Source: Paenibacillus prosopidis (GTDB taxonomy: Bacteria > Bacillota > Bacilli > Paenibacillales > Paenibacillaceae). From it: a stretch of 64,000 nt of DNA. Where the stretch lies: NCBI RefSeq assembly GCF_003337375.1, contig NZ_QPJD01000007.1:124001-188000 (forward strand), given 5' to 3'. The notes beneath the pieces were generated by a model that did not search any database, was not told the origin of the DNA, and saw nothing but the letters and a program-made list of their open reading frames with translations. Each line of letters starts with the position of its first letter. Position 1 is the stretch's first letter. Both the position numbers and the translations under genes were made by a program. Positions 16,861 to 26,310 of the stretch are shown here, piece by piece.

Positions 16861-16989
16861 GTGAGTAGTCGAAGTTGCAGCGAACCTGAGCCCAGTTCAT
16901 CCCATGCGGAGGTCATAAACGAACCATTCCTCAGAAGACTGATTACTGATCTAAACATCATCTCTTTTGTATGGCAGGGGCATTTTTGA
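16861..16989 (+). CDS. Short upstream reading frame before the corA-like gene (42 codons)
   Basis: GTG start preceded by AAGGAG at eight bases, 42 codons, TGA stop, then 30 bases to the CorA start. The peptide is Ser/Glu/Pro-rich at the start and ends in LNIISFVWQGHF. I do not recognise a family. Its size, good ribosome binding site and place are those of a leader peptide or a small protein co-expressed with the transporter. Salmonella corA has a leader ORF (corL), but homology is not claimed. Confidence 0.5.
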   Translation: MSSRSCSEPEPSSSHAEVINEPFLRRLITDLNIISFVWQGHF

Positions 16990-17019
16990 CTTCCTTATTA
17001 AAATGAGGAGGTTAACGTT

Positions 17020-17958
17020 ATGATGAAGATTTTTTTGACTAATGAAGATGGAGCACTTCAAGAAACAACGGAGATTACATGCGGTTGCTGGGTTAATTTG
17101 GTGGCCCCGACCGAACAAGAGATTATTCATGTAGCTAATAAACTGCAAATTCCTATGGACTTTCTAAGAGACCCGTTAGATGAAGAGGAACGCTCTCGGA
17201 TTGAGAAAGACGATGACAATATTCTAATTATTGTTAATATGCCTTTGATGTCAAAGGATGAGAAGGAAAACGCCATTTACGATACGATTCCACTTGGAAT
17301 GATTATAGCAAGCGATTGTTTTATTACCATTTGCTTGAAAGACAACCCCATCTTCCACTCTTTTGCGCAAAGTAAAGTAAAACATTTTTTCACAAACAAA
17401 AAAACCAGGTTCTCGCTTCAAATCCTGTATTTAATAGCGACTTCTTTCCTGAAATATCTTAAACAAATCAGCAAAATGACTGACGAAATCGAGAAGCAAT
17501 TGCAGCAGTCGATGAAAAATAAAGAGCTCTTTTCTTTATTGAATATGGAAAAAAGCTTGGTTTATTTCACAACCTCCTTAAAATCGAATAACATTGTCAT
17601 GCAGAAAATGCTGAAAAGCAATTATTTGAAAATGTACGAGGATGACCAGGAATTGCTGGAGGATGTTATCATCGAAAATCAGCAGGCCATTGAAATGGCT
17701 GAAACGCATACGACGATTTTAAGCGGAATGATGGATGCTTTCGCATCTGTCATCTCCAATAATTTAAACATCGTTATGAAATTTTTGACTTCCATCACGA
17801 TCATATTGGCTTTACCTACAATGGTGGCGAGTTTTTACGGCATGAACGTAAAGCTTCCCTTTCAAGAGTACCCCTATGCATTTGTTGGGACCATATTCAT
17901 TTCCATCATTTTATCCAGCATCACAGCCGTGATCTTCTGGAAAAAAAGATTTTTCTAA
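17020..17958 (+). CDS. CorA-family divalent cation channel (first copy)
   Basis: A 312-residue protein with a cytoplasmic alpha/beta funnel domain, a long stalk helix and two C-terminal membrane segments (about 255-275 and 288-308). The selectivity motif YGMNV follows the first segment; in CorA the GMN signature is essential for Mg2+ transport. GAGGAGG stands at good spacing before the first of two tandem ATG codons. The N-terminal domain belongs to the shorter CorA subgroup common in Firmicutes. It converges on a second CorA gene, with one terminator between them. Confidence 0.9.
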   Translation: MMKIFLTNEDGALQETTEITCGCWVNLVAPTEQEIIHVANKLQIPMDFLRDPLDEEERSRIEKDDDNILIIVNMPLMSKDEKENAIYDTIPLGMIIASDCFITICLKDNPIFHSFAQSKVKHFFTNKKTRFSLQILYLIATSFLKYLKQISKMTDEIEKQLQQSMKNKELFSLLNMEKSLVYFTTSLKSNNIVMQKMLKSNYLKMYEDDQELLEDVIIENQQAIEMAETHTTILSGMMDAFASVISNNLNIVMKFLTSITIILALPTMVASFYGMNVKLPFQEYPYAFVGTIFISIILSSITAVIFWKKRFF

Positions 17959-18020
17959 ACCAAGCGTAAACGGCTGTCGCCGTCCTTGGCGGCAAAAGAT
18001 CGTTTCGCGGTGAACTTTTA

Positions 18021-18060
18021 AAAAACCGATGCCTTCTCTGTAGAGGGTACCGGTTTTTTT
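18021..18060. terminator. Bidirectional terminator between two corA-like genes
   Basis: AAAACCGaTgCCCT-type inverted repeat (AACCG...CGGTT) with a loop TCTCTGTAGA and TTTTTTT on the plus strand; A-tract on the other side gives a T-run for the minus strand. Confidence 0.75.
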
Positions 18061-18065
18061 ACTTT

Positions 18066-19019
18066 TCATTTAAACCAGCCCTTGCGCCATAACCAGATTA
18101 ACATTCCGCTGCCGACGCCAAGCATAACCCCTAACACTGTAAAATAACCCCCTCGCCGCGTCAGCTCCGGCATATACTCAAAATTCATGCCGTATATGCT
18201 CGCAATAAAGGTTAAGGGAATAAAAATAGAGGTCATGACGGTTAATGTTTTCATAATGATGTTCATCCGGTTTGAATTTAATGAAATGTAGCTGTCTCGT
18301 ATATCTGCCGTCATTTCCCGATTAGATTCGATCATGTCGGAAAGCTTCAACAAATGATCGTAAATATCCATAAAATACACCCGTTCTTCTTTGGGGATGA
18401 TCACCCTCTCCGAATTTAGTATTCGATACAGTAATTCACGCATCGGAAAAATAATTCGGCGTAGTTTAAGCAAATGGCTTCTAATTCCATAAACGTCTTC
18501 AATCAAATTTTGAATTGTTTTTTTGGTTTCAATTTCATTCAGTTCATCTTCAAGCCGATAAATGTTAGGAAAATACTCGTCGACAATTTTATCCATGATC
18601 AAATAAAAAACGTAAATTGACCCTCTGGATAACGTTTTTTCGTTCTCCATTTCGTTCTCCATTAACCTTTTCCGAACCATTTCGATTTGACGGGAGTGTG
18701 AAAAGTGGAAAGTGACGATGAAATGGTTCCCGACAAATACATCTATTTCTTCAGGAGTCAGCAAATCTTGATTTAAAGTGTTCAGCACAAAAAAATCATA
18801 GCCCTCGTAATAATCCAGTTTTGGACGCTGCAAAAAATGAAGACAGTCCTCCACCGCTAATGCATGAAAATCAAAATGGGTAGCAAGCAGATTGACTTCT
18901 TCATTCGTAGGAGCATCGAAATCCACCCAAAACCATTTCACATCGGCATCGGATAAACGGTTCAGCGGCACATCATCTATAATCTTCAACTCATTTGTCA
19001 CGATAAGAGCTCGAATCAT
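18066..19019 (-). CDS. CorA-family divalent cation channel (second copy)
   Basis: A 317-residue CorA protein with the canonical order: alpha/beta domain, VEDCLH motif near residue 60, long stalk helix (about 150-250), first membrane segment ending in IYGMNFEYMPEL and a second one ending at a basic C-terminus (WLWRKGWFK). The ATG at 19019 has GGTGG eight bases upstream; a GTG four codons earlier is possible but has poor spacing. It is only distantly similar to the neighbouring CorA, so this is not a recent tandem duplication. Confidence 0.92.
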   Translation of the reverse strand: MIRALIVTNELKIIDDVPLNRLSDADVKWFWVDFDAPTNEEVNLLATHFDFHALAVEDCLHFLQRPKLDYYEGYDFFVLNTLNQDLLTPEEIDVFVGNHFIVTFHFSHSRQIEMVRKRLMENEMENEKTLSRGSIYVFYLIMDKIVDEYFPNIYRLEDELNEIETKKTIQNLIEDVYGIRSHLLKLRRIIFPMRELLYRILNSERVIIPKEERVYFMDIYDHLLKLSDMIESNREMTADIRDSYISLNSNRMNIIMKTLTVMTSIFIPLTFIASIYGMNFEYMPELTRRGGYFTVLGVMLGVGSGMLIWLWRKGWFK

Positions 19020-19189
19020 GTTTTCCGCCACCCTTTCAAATAACCCATATTTTGCATCAGACTTGCAGAATTATACATGCACCATGGAATGTAATATAAC
19101 CTCACATAAACATTGTATAATTCTAACTTCCAAGATTATAGTTATAGAGTGGTACCGCTCTTCTAACTCATATAAAGAGGTGAACCGAC

Positions 19190-19903
19190 ATGCCGGGAGA
19201 ACTCATATTAACGGTCGATGATGAAGTCAGAATCGGAGAGCTCGTTGGAATGTACTTATCCAAGGACGGGTTTCGCCACTTAAGCGCGACAAGCGGTAAA
19301 CAAGCGATTGAACTGGCCGAGAATGAGCAGCCCTCGCTTATCGTGCTCGACGTTCTGCTGCCTGACATGGAAGGCTACGAGCTGTGTGCCCGGCTGCGGC
19401 AAAAGACGGACGTTCCGATCGTTTTCCTGACCTGCAAGGATACGGAAATCGATAAGGTCGTCGGGCTAAGCGTCGGAGCCGATGACTACGTAAGCAAGCC
19501 GTTCAGCCCGGTCGAACTCGTCGCCCGCATTAAAGCCCAGCTGCGCCGCAACCGGATTGTCCGAAGCCGTCAAGTCGAAGAAAACTCTGTCATCATTTCC
19601 TCCGAGCACGTACAGCTGCGCATCGATGCCCATGAGGTTTATGTTGACGGCACGCGAATCGAGCTGTCCGTCAAGGAATTCCAGCTGCTCGCTTACCTCA
19701 TGCAAAACGCGCGCCAGGTGCTCACCACCGAACGTTTGCTCAGCCATATTTGGGGCTATGAAAGCAGTCTCGATACGAAAACCCTGCAGGTACATATTGG
19801 CCATTTGCGCAAAAAAATCGAGCAGAATCCCGCTGCTCCGTCACGCATTATTACGATCCGCGGAATCGGGTATAAATTCGATGAACCGATTAAAGACCTT
19901 TAA
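19190..19903 (+). CDS. OmpR/PhoB-type response regulator
   Basis: A 237-residue regulator. Receiver domain with acidic pocket (VDDE), phosphoacceptor Asp54 (IVLDVLLPD) and the conserved Lys (YVSKPFSP). C-terminal winged helix (Trans_reg_C) ends in TIRGIGYKF. AGAGGTG precedes the ATG. It overlaps the histidine kinase gene downstream by 23 bases, so the two are co-translated and form a cognate pair. Stimulus unknown. Confidence 0.93.
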   Translation: MPGELILTVDDEVRIGELVGMYLSKDGFRHLSATSGKQAIELAENEQPSLIVLDVLLPDMEGYELCARLRQKTDVPIVFLTCKDTEIDKVVGLSVGADDYVSKPFSPVELVARIKAQLRRNRIVRSRQVEENSVIISSEHVQLRIDAHEVYVDGTRIELSVKEFQLLAYLMQNARQVLTTERLLSHIWGYESSLDTKTLQVHIGHLRKKIEQNPAAPSRIITIRGIGYKFDEPIKDL

Positions 19904-22037
19904 AGCTTCCGTCCGGCCGCGCACGTTCGCTTTTCAAATGCTGGCGGCCATGCTGACTGTCTCCCTTATTCCTCTACTGCTATTGTCCGTGTTCGCCGGT
20001 CAAACCGTCTCATCGCAGCTGGGCCGCTTTAATGAACTGAACATGGCTCTGACCGAAAAAAATTACATTAGCATGTATGAAGCCAACATTGAGGAGCAGG
20101 TGCGGGCGATCGATACAGAGCTTCGCCTCGTCGAAGACGCCGTGCTCCTCTCCAAGGCGATGGCCGAGTCTATTTTTTCGCGGGATAACCCGTCGGACGT
20201 CCGCCCGATTTCATTCGTCTATGATGCGGAGAACAAACGCTTCACCGAGAAGCAGCAGGTCGGCCAAGGCGTTATTTCGATTCGATCTGATGATCCGGAC
20301 AAGTATCCGTTACCGGACCAGGCCTATGATCTCGCTTTGAGCAAAGCGCTGTTCCCTCTGTTTAAATCCGAATCGTCGCGCAAGCACAACATCGTCTCGA
20401 TGTACTACATCCATCCGAAATCCGGTTCTTTCTATTACCCGGAATATGTCGGCACTGAAACGCTGGACTTGTCCAGGCCGATTTATGCGCTCACCTCGTA
20501 CAATTTTTATTCCGACGCCCTTAACGTGCGGCCGAAGATGAACCAAGTCGCTTGGACGAAGCCTTACCTCGACATTACGCCGAGAGGCTGGATGTTCACT
20601 GCAACGACGCCGATTTACGACGAACGGCGCGTCCTCAGAGGAGTCGTAGCCGCGGATGTGACAATTGAGCGATTCGTGGACAACGTGCTCGACACTAGAT
20701 TCGGTGACGAGAACGGCTTCGCCCTCCTGCTTGATACCGATCACGAGCTTATCGCGGCTCAGCAGCATGGCATGAGCGAGATCGGTGAGCTGGATTTGGC
20801 CGCTTTATTTAGCGAGGATACGCTTAACAGCTATCGAAGTCTCCAGTTAAACGGTCAGCAGAAGGTTGTGTTCAGCCGCTCCATCCCTACGACAAACTGG
20901 ATACTCGGCTATGTGATTCCGGAGAAAAAGCTGCTTGAGCCTATTCATTTCGCGACACAGAAGCTCACCGAACAAACCGGGGAGCAGCTCATTATCCAGC
21001 TGTCGCTGCTTGGCCTATTAGCGGTATGCCTGTGCGTGCTGCTTGCTTTCTATTTGCGCTCGAAGGTGTCCAGGCCCGTCAATTTACTGGCGAACGCGTT
21101 CGCCGAAATGGGAGAAGGCCAATTTAAAGCCAAGCTCGATGATACGAGGACGCTCGAATTCAATCAATTGCTCCATTCCTTCAACCGGATGTCGGGCAAA
21201 ATCAGCGAGCTTATGGCGCAGCAGACCGAGCTGAACCAGCAGCTCGAGCATAAGGTAGAGCTGCGGACCGGAGAGTTGCGGGACATGAATAACGAGCTGG
21301 AAATACGGGTGGATGAGCTGATCCGTCTGGAGCATTGGCGCAAAGAGCTGCTCATGAACATATCGCATGACTTGAAGACACCAATCACGTTAATCCGAGG
21401 CTACATCGAAGCGATTAACGACGGTACAATTCCTGCTGCCGACACAGGCATCTATTTAAAACGAATTTACGAGGACATTCAAACGATTAATCAATTCGTT
21501 CGTAACCTCAACGAATTAAGCTTATTGGAATCGAGACAGCTGGAAGCCAAGTTTGCCGTCATTGCAACTGAAGCCTTTTTTGACGATACGGCCAGAAAGT
21601 GGGATGCCTTTTTGAACCTCGAGCGGAGACCTTTTCATACGAAGCGTTTGGCGGGCAGCGGTCTATTCCGCGGAGATCAGCATCTCATCGGCAGAGTCAT
21701 CGACAACCTTATTGACAATGCTCTCAAGTATTCGGGGACTGGTTGTCCGATCACATTCGTTTTTGAGCAAACCAATGATGCAGTCGTTTTCCGTGTAATT
21801 GATGCCGGAGCAGGAATCCCGGAAAGTGCGCTGCCCTATGTGTTTAATTCCTTCTATCGGGTAGATAAATCGAGAAACAGCGGCATTCCCGGAAGCGGAC
21901 TTGGGCTGTCCATTGCCAAAGAAATCGCCGATATGCACGGCGGCCAGCTAACGGTTGCACCAAATGAGGAGAACGGCAGCGGCTGCATTTTCTCCTTAAC
22001 GCTGCCGCTTTGGCAATCTAAGCAGCAAGCGGTATAA
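19881..22037 (+). CDS. Membrane sensor histidine kinase with dCache-like domain
   Basis: About 718 residues from the ATG at 19881, the first methionine before the membrane anchor. Order: a transmembrane helix (20-45), a large extracellular Cache-type sensor domain, a second helix (about 370-395), HAMP, a HisKA domain with His496 in NISHDLKTPI, and a HATPase_c domain with N (NLIDNALKYS), G1 (DAGAGIP) and G2 (GSGLGLSIAK) boxes. The start lacks a strong ribosome binding site, consistent with coupling to the response regulator, whose stop lies 23 bases inside. Extracellular ligand unknown. Confidence 0.92.
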   Translation: MNRLKTFKASVRPRTFAFQMLAAMLTVSLIPLLLLSVFAGQTVSSQLGRFNELNMALTEKNYISMYEANIEEQVRAIDTELRLVEDAVLLSKAMAESIFSRDNPSDVRPISFVYDAENKRFTEKQQVGQGVISIRSDDPDKYPLPDQAYDLALSKALFPLFKSESSRKHNIVSMYYIHPKSGSFYYPEYVGTETLDLSRPIYALTSYNFYSDALNVRPKMNQVAWTKPYLDITPRGWMFTATTPIYDERRVLRGVVAADVTIERFVDNVLDTRFGDENGFALLLDTDHELIAAQQHGMSEIGELDLAALFSEDTLNSYRSLQLNGQQKVVFSRSIPTTNWILGYVIPEKKLLEPIHFATQKLTEQTGEQLIIQLSLLGLLAVCLCVLLAFYLRSKVSRPVNLLANAFAEMGEGQFKAKLDDTRTLEFNQLLHSFNRMSGKISELMAQQTELNQQLEHKVELRTGELRDMNNELEIRVDELIRLEHWRKELLMNISHDLKTPITLIRGYIEAINDGTIPAADTGIYLKRIYEDIQTINQFVRNLNELSLLESRQLEAKFAVIATEAFFDDTARKWDAFLNLERRPFHTKRLAGSGLFRGDQHLIGRVIDNLIDNALKYSGTGCPITFVFEQTNDAVVFRVIDAGAGIPESALPYVFNSFYRVDKSRNSGIPGSGLGLSIAKEIADMHGGQLTVAPNEENGSGCIFSLTLPLWQSKQQAV

Positions 22038-22051
22038 TGCGATGATAAGAG

Positions 22052-22100
22052 AAACAGTCCGTTCATCTGCCTAGGCGGCAAATAAACGGACTGTTTTTTT
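22052..22100. terminator. Terminator after the histidine kinase gene
   Basis: AACAGTCCGTT ... AACGGACTGTT followed by TTTTTT on the plus strand. It lies between converging genes and may also serve the amine oxidase gene. Confidence 0.85.
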
Positions 22101-22114
22101 GTTGAATATTATGC

Positions 22115-24121
22115 TTACTCCACCTTCGGCAAATCCAGCGTAGGCGTTTCGTTGAAGAAGTTGAACGGTTTGATCATCGCCGTTACCCATTCCGTAGGCA
22201 TGATCGGGAATTCCTCCGCCCTCATGACATGCGTCGTTCCCGTAGTAAGCCATACAACCGTATCCTTGTTCTCAATGTTCCGGTTTTGCTGCGTCCATAG
22301 GCCAAGTCCGGTATCTGTATTATGGGTCGTATATTTACCCTCCGAATACAGCTCATCCTTCTTGTATGGCGTTACCCAAATATGATTATTAATGAATTCC
22401 GCGCGCTTCAATACGTAGTCCGTTTTCGTGAAAAGCGGCTCCTCCACGAATGGATGGGTGCCTCCCGCATAAGGCATGACTTGATAGCCCGTTGCATAGC
22501 CTAATTTATTTTCCTTGGAGGTGTTCGTCACCAGCACGATTTTGTCCGGGTCAAACTTCTGAATGGCCTCCTGTTCGACCTTGTAAGTCTTCTCGACCGT
22601 AATCATCTCGCTGCGCGCAAACTCCGGATTAGCAACCGATACCGCCTTCGGCAAAATTTCACCGACGGAGTTTGACTCCCCGTCCACGTCCAAATCCAAT
22701 CTGTAGCTGAAAATGTGCTGGTGGGTCGGCGCGACGATATTCGTATCGACGAGCTTACCGTTACGCGTATCGCGCACTGCCGTTTTATCGTCCATCGTCT
22801 TCGTCTCTACCGCTTTGACTTGGGCAAGTCCGGTCGCCCCTGTCATCAGCTTGATGGAACCGTTCTGCAAAAATACCCAGTCGAGCACGTAATCATAATT
22901 TCCGATCGTAGCTACCGCGCGAAGCACAAGCTCGCGGCGCTCTCTCGCATCGCCGTTATGCGACCATTCCGGGTCGGCGTACCGCTCGAACAGCGCAAAC
23001 GCATTTTTAATGACCGTCGCTTTGCCTTCCGTATTATTGATGGCCGCATCGAACAGCGTGGCGTTCTTCGGCACATCGGAACCGGCATTAAGCGTACGTG
23101 TCGACAAGCCTACGCCATACTCTCCGGCATCCATAAATATTTTGTACAGCCAAGCCGCATCCGGGTCGCCGTAAGGAACCATCATGCCTCCAAGACCGCC
23201 CTCGTACATCACTTTTCGTTTATTTCCGTTCTCGGTATAAGAAACGGTGGAAACCATAGGGCCTACGCGAGGATCCAGGCGGAAATGGAACTTCCAGTTT
23301 TGCCAATCCACTGATGAGCCCTTAACGGAGAAGCTCGCGCCTTTCGGCTGGCTAATGATTAACGGCTTGATTTGGTCAGTCCGGCTTGTCTTGATCACCT
23401 TCGTGTAATCATTAGGATCCGTCGGAACCGGAGGGTTGCCGGTATCGTAAATTTTAAGTACTTTTTTCGCATTCAAATCGACCAGGAAAGCAAGACCGTC
23501 CATCGGATGTGCAAAATTGTTTACCGCACCTTCGATTTTTGGACGCGGTACCGACATGGCGAGGCGCGAGCCCGGCGGAGTAAGCTTCGGACCGTAATCT
23601 CCGAGCGGACCGTCAGCAAATGTAACTTTGCTGAGATCGGTAATGCCGTGCTTGGCGAGTGCAGCTACCGCGTCTTTGTCTTTTTCGACGATAGCTTCGG
23701 TTTGGCCCCATTCCACATAGAGCGGCCAGCCCGTCTTGACTTCCTTCCAGTAAACGACCTTATCCTTATCCAAATCAACCGTACCTTCATACGGTTTATT
23801 TCCCTTCACGAGCGTGAACGTCGCTTCCCTCGGAAGCATGGCCCCGCCTTTATCATCCCAAGCCCACACCTTCTGCTTATCGGGCTCCTCCAGCTTGATC
23901 TCCGAGAAATAAAGGTCTTTGCTGCCATACTGTGAATTACGGATGATAGCTGCCGCTTCCTCGATTTCTTGAGGGCTGAGCGGATTAAGCGGATGATAAA
24001 CGATTTTGTCGATCTCGGCGGCACTTAGCCGGCCAAGGCCTAACGCTCCCGGAAAAAGATTAATAGAAGCAATGACGACACACGCAGCAATGACTGAAAC
24101 GATAAGTTTTTTCTTTTTCAT
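22115..24121 (-). CDS. Copper amine oxidase (TPQ-dependent), exported
   Basis: Oxidises primary amines such as tyramine or phenylethylamine to aldehydes, releasing ammonia and peroxide. Length 668 residues from the ATG at 24121 (GGAGGG before it). An N-terminal signal sequence (LIVSVIAACVVIASI) points to export. The cofactor tyrosine is Tyr409 in the NYDY motif, the catalytic base Asp331 lies in FMDAGEYGVG, and the copper ligands are His467 and His469 (THQHIF) and His631 (TTHVMRAEEFPIMP). All key residues are intact. The next upstream gene on the same strand encodes an exported protein with His-rich motifs, perhaps linked to copper handling. Confidence 0.95.
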   Translation of the reverse strand: MKKKKLIVSVIAACVVIASINLFPGALGLGRLSAAEIDKIVYHPLNPLSPQEIEEAAAIIRNSQYGSKDLYFSEIKLEEPDKQKVWAWDDKGGAMLPREATFTLVKGNKPYEGTVDLDKDKVVYWKEVKTGWPLYVEWGQTEAIVEKDKDAVAALAKHGITDLSKVTFADGPLGDYGPKLTPPGSRLAMSVPRPKIEGAVNNFAHPMDGLAFLVDLNAKKVLKIYDTGNPPVPTDPNDYTKVIKTSRTDQIKPLIISQPKGASFSVKGSSVDWQNWKFHFRLDPRVGPMVSTVSYTENGNKRKVMYEGGLGGMMVPYGDPDAAWLYKIFMDAGEYGVGLSTRTLNAGSDVPKNATLFDAAINNTEGKATVIKNAFALFERYADPEWSHNGDARERRELVLRAVATIGNYDYVLDWVFLQNGSIKLMTGATGLAQVKAVETKTMDDKTAVRDTRNGKLVDTNIVAPTHQHIFSYRLDLDVDGESNSVGEILPKAVSVANPEFARSEMITVEKTYKVEQEAIQKFDPDKIVLVTNTSKENKLGYATGYQVMPYAGGTHPFVEEPLFTKTDYVLKRAEFINNHIWVTPYKKDELYSEGKYTTHNTDTGLGLWTQQNRNIENKDTVVWLTTGTTHVMRAEEFPIMPTEWVTAMIKPFNFFNETPTLDLPKVE

Positions 24122-24438
24122 AGTTTCCCTCCGATTATTATTTCTCTCAAAACGAATGCAGATCACGGTTACCGCATCTCCATCGCATCCCTCATTTCCG
24201 TTTATTGATGTTACATACTCTAACATCTGAAGGTAATAAAACACGGGCGTTTAGGTAAACGAAACTTAATAAATTCATCCCTTTTAGGTAAACTTTCATA
24301 GAAGAGCTGCGTGAATATAGAATAACTGCAGCACAAAAAAGCTCATCTGCAAAAGTGTTCTTCAACTCCTGAATCGAAGCTTCCGATCGCTTTTGAAGAC
24401 AAGCTTTTTAAGAGATATGATGCGCGATAACTGCCTGG
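24122..24438. promoter_or_regulatory. Intergenic region upstream of the amine oxidase
   Basis: No gene. Must hold the amine oxidase promoter. A repeated TTTAGGTAAAC element occurs near 24250 and 24285, which could be a regulator binding site; no clear terminator for the upstream gene is visible. Confidence 0.4.
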
Positions 24439-25311
24439 CTACACTTCAATGACAAAGGGAACAACAAACGTCTTGCCGTTCCGCCCAAATTGGCCCCATA
24501 TTTTATACAGACCGCTTGACGGGAAGCTAACCCCAAATACAGCCTGCGGTCCCGATGACGCCCAATTAAGCGGGTGGATATGAATAAACTGCTTGGTCGA
24601 CTTATCGATCGCAACAGCATGACCGACCGCGCCAAGGAATAGCTCCAGATCCGTTACCGGCTCACCTGACTTCTCTTCGGTGAACGTATAGGTCATGCTC
24701 GTCTGCGTCTGAGGCACGAGAGTCTCAGCGAACCCGAGTGTAACCCGCATCCCGTCAACACTTGCCGATAACGTCTCGCTGGGCTTCAATATCGGGCGCT
24801 CGGGCGTTTCGCCTTTCACGGTAACTTCGCCGATTCGGGTCAGTTCATTCATTCCTGCCGGCAGAAAGTCCGTATACAGCTTATAAGCCCCTCCTGCCGG
24901 AAACGAAACCGGCAGTTCAAACACGCCGCCGCCTTTGTACTCGGGATGGATGTGCTGGAATTGCTGCAAATCATCACTTACGACGATAAGATGGAGCAGC
25001 TTCTCATTCATGATCTCGAATTTCTCTATCGGTTTCCCGTTACTATTCTTAATAGATAGGGACATTTGTGATGATACGCCTGCTTCCGGCTCCCCTTGGG
25101 GCCACGAAAGCTGCATCTGAACACCTTTCTCCGCAGCCGATTCCATGCCCGGTCCCAAGTGTCGATGCGCCAAGGACAGCGCATATGGATCGAGAAACGG
25201 GTCCGACAGATCCCCCGAAGCCTTCGTGCGTCCCGCTCCTTGCAGCAGGAAGACCGTTGTCAAAGCAATCATAAGCATCGTCATCAGCATCGTCCACTTG
25301 TACCTTACCAT
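24439..25311 (-). CDS. Exported protein with two HxHP-motif beta domains, possible metal binding
   Basis: A 290-residue protein with an N-terminal membrane helix or signal (MLMTMLMIALTTVFLL). Two repeats of a beta-sandwich-like domain follow: LLHLIVVSDDLQQFQHIHPE near residue 110 and GHAVAIDKSTKQFIHIHPLN near 240. The paired HxHP motifs suggest metal binding; similar domains occur in exported proteins of unknown role next to copper proteins. The ATG at 25311 has GGGG upstream, and the signal helix begins right after it. Function is not established. Confidence 0.65.
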   Translation of the reverse strand: MVRYKWTMLMTMLMIALTTVFLLQGAGRTKASGDLSDPFLDPYALSLAHRHLGPGMESAAEKGVQMQLSWPQGEPEAGVSSQMSLSIKNSNGKPIEKFEIMNEKLLHLIVVSDDLQQFQHIHPEYKGGGVFELPVSFPAGGAYKLYTDFLPAGMNELTRIGEVTVKGETPERPILKPSETLSASVDGMRVTLGFAETLVPQTQTSMTYTFTEEKSGEPVTDLELFLGAVGHAVAIDKSTKQFIHIHPLNWASSGPQAVFGVSFPSSGLYKIWGQFGRNGKTFVVPFVIEV

Positions 25312-25501
25312 TCCCCGACCCCCTGCACCGTTAGTTACCCTATTAAGCCATTGTATAGAACGAGGGTAAAAGTAACGCCGCGGCAAAGTAAAGTTAAGGT
25401 AAAGTGTTTATAAAAAATAACGAAACATGCGTGCTGGCCCAACCCAACATGATATTAGGAGCCTGGCCGGTTTAACTCCATTAATCTTTAATGTTAGGTG
25501 G

Positions 25502-25561
25502 CTATATTGGATTCGGTACAGGATAGAAATAAAGGAAGGAATATTGGAGCAATTACTATAG
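25502..25561 (+). pseudogene. Vestige: intergenic repeat plus 3' end of a DUF559-like gene
   Basis: CTATATTGGATTCGGTACAGG (first 20 bases of the dispersed repeat found again near 27050 and 27335) is followed by 39 bases that translate as IEIKEGILEQLL-stop. The intact DUF559-like gene ends YEIKGGILEKLL-stop, and 28 of 34 aligned bases agree at the DNA level. This looks like the leftover of a second copy rearranged against its flanking repeat. Confidence 0.55.
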
Positions 25562-25572
25562 AAGGCTAACCC

Positions 25573-26130
25573 TTACGTTTGACTTGAAACCGACTTCCCG
25601 CCTAGTTCCAGTCCATCATATTTTTGTAAAACTTTAATTGCCTTTTCGAATTCCCTTAAACCTTCTTTATAGTGTTCTAATAATCTCTGATTGTGTTCTA
25701 TATCTTTGCCTTCATTAAGCAAACGTTGGAACTCCTTGATTTGATTCTCAATTTCAGAGCAATCATATATTAATGTTGATATCACATTAGGAAAATTTGT
25801 TTTCTTGGGATTAGTCATCGTCAGAATATTGTCAGAAACCGGTTTCTTTGATTCGTTTGCAGTTACCATTTTTATTTTATTGGTTTGTTTTTTATACAAG
25901 CCATCTTCCTTACATCCGTTAAAATAAAAAAACATCATAGAATCCTGCTCAATCAGTTTTAATGCATGATCTAAACAAGGATTTGCCAAAAAAACTTCAA
26001 TGTATTTATGAAGATACCCATAACTCTCGTTGCTTTTGTCAAGAAACTTTTCTTTAATAACGTCCGCGGCCAGAACATAATCGCAGCCTCGTAATGAATT
26101 TTTAATTCTATGTCTTTCAAAGATGTTCAT
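25573..26130 (-). CDS. Hypothetical protein (unrecognised)
   Basis: A 185-residue protein I do not recognise. It is notably A+T-rich compared with its neighbours and Lys/Asn-rich, with no signal peptide or membrane segment. The C-terminal third (about 120-175) looks like a coiled coil (ENQIKEFQRLLNEGKDIEHN). The ATG at 26130 is preceded by GGGGTGGG. The composition and the neighbouring gene debris suggest horizontal acquisition, but this is inference. Confidence 0.6.
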   Translation of the reverse strand: MNIFERHRIKNSLRGCDYVLAADVIKEKFLDKSNESYGYLHKYIEVFLANPCLDHALKLIEQDSMMFFYFNGCKEDGLYKKQTNKIKMVTANESKKPVSDNILTMTNPKKTNFPNVISTLIYDCSEIENQIKEFQRLLNEGKDIEHNQRLLEHYKEGLREFEKAIKVLQKYDGLELGGKSVSSQT

Positions 26131-26310
26131 TATTGACCCACCCCACAAGTATTAGGTTAAACTATAATCTATTATTCTTCATATTGTGGGAGAGTCCTTT
26201 ATCTTTATATAATTTTTGTATTTGTAGCAAAGGGGCGGACCGCACGTTACTGTGAGAATAATGGAAGCCTAAAGTCCAAATTGTTGTAGACTGAATACAA
26301 CCGGGTTGCT

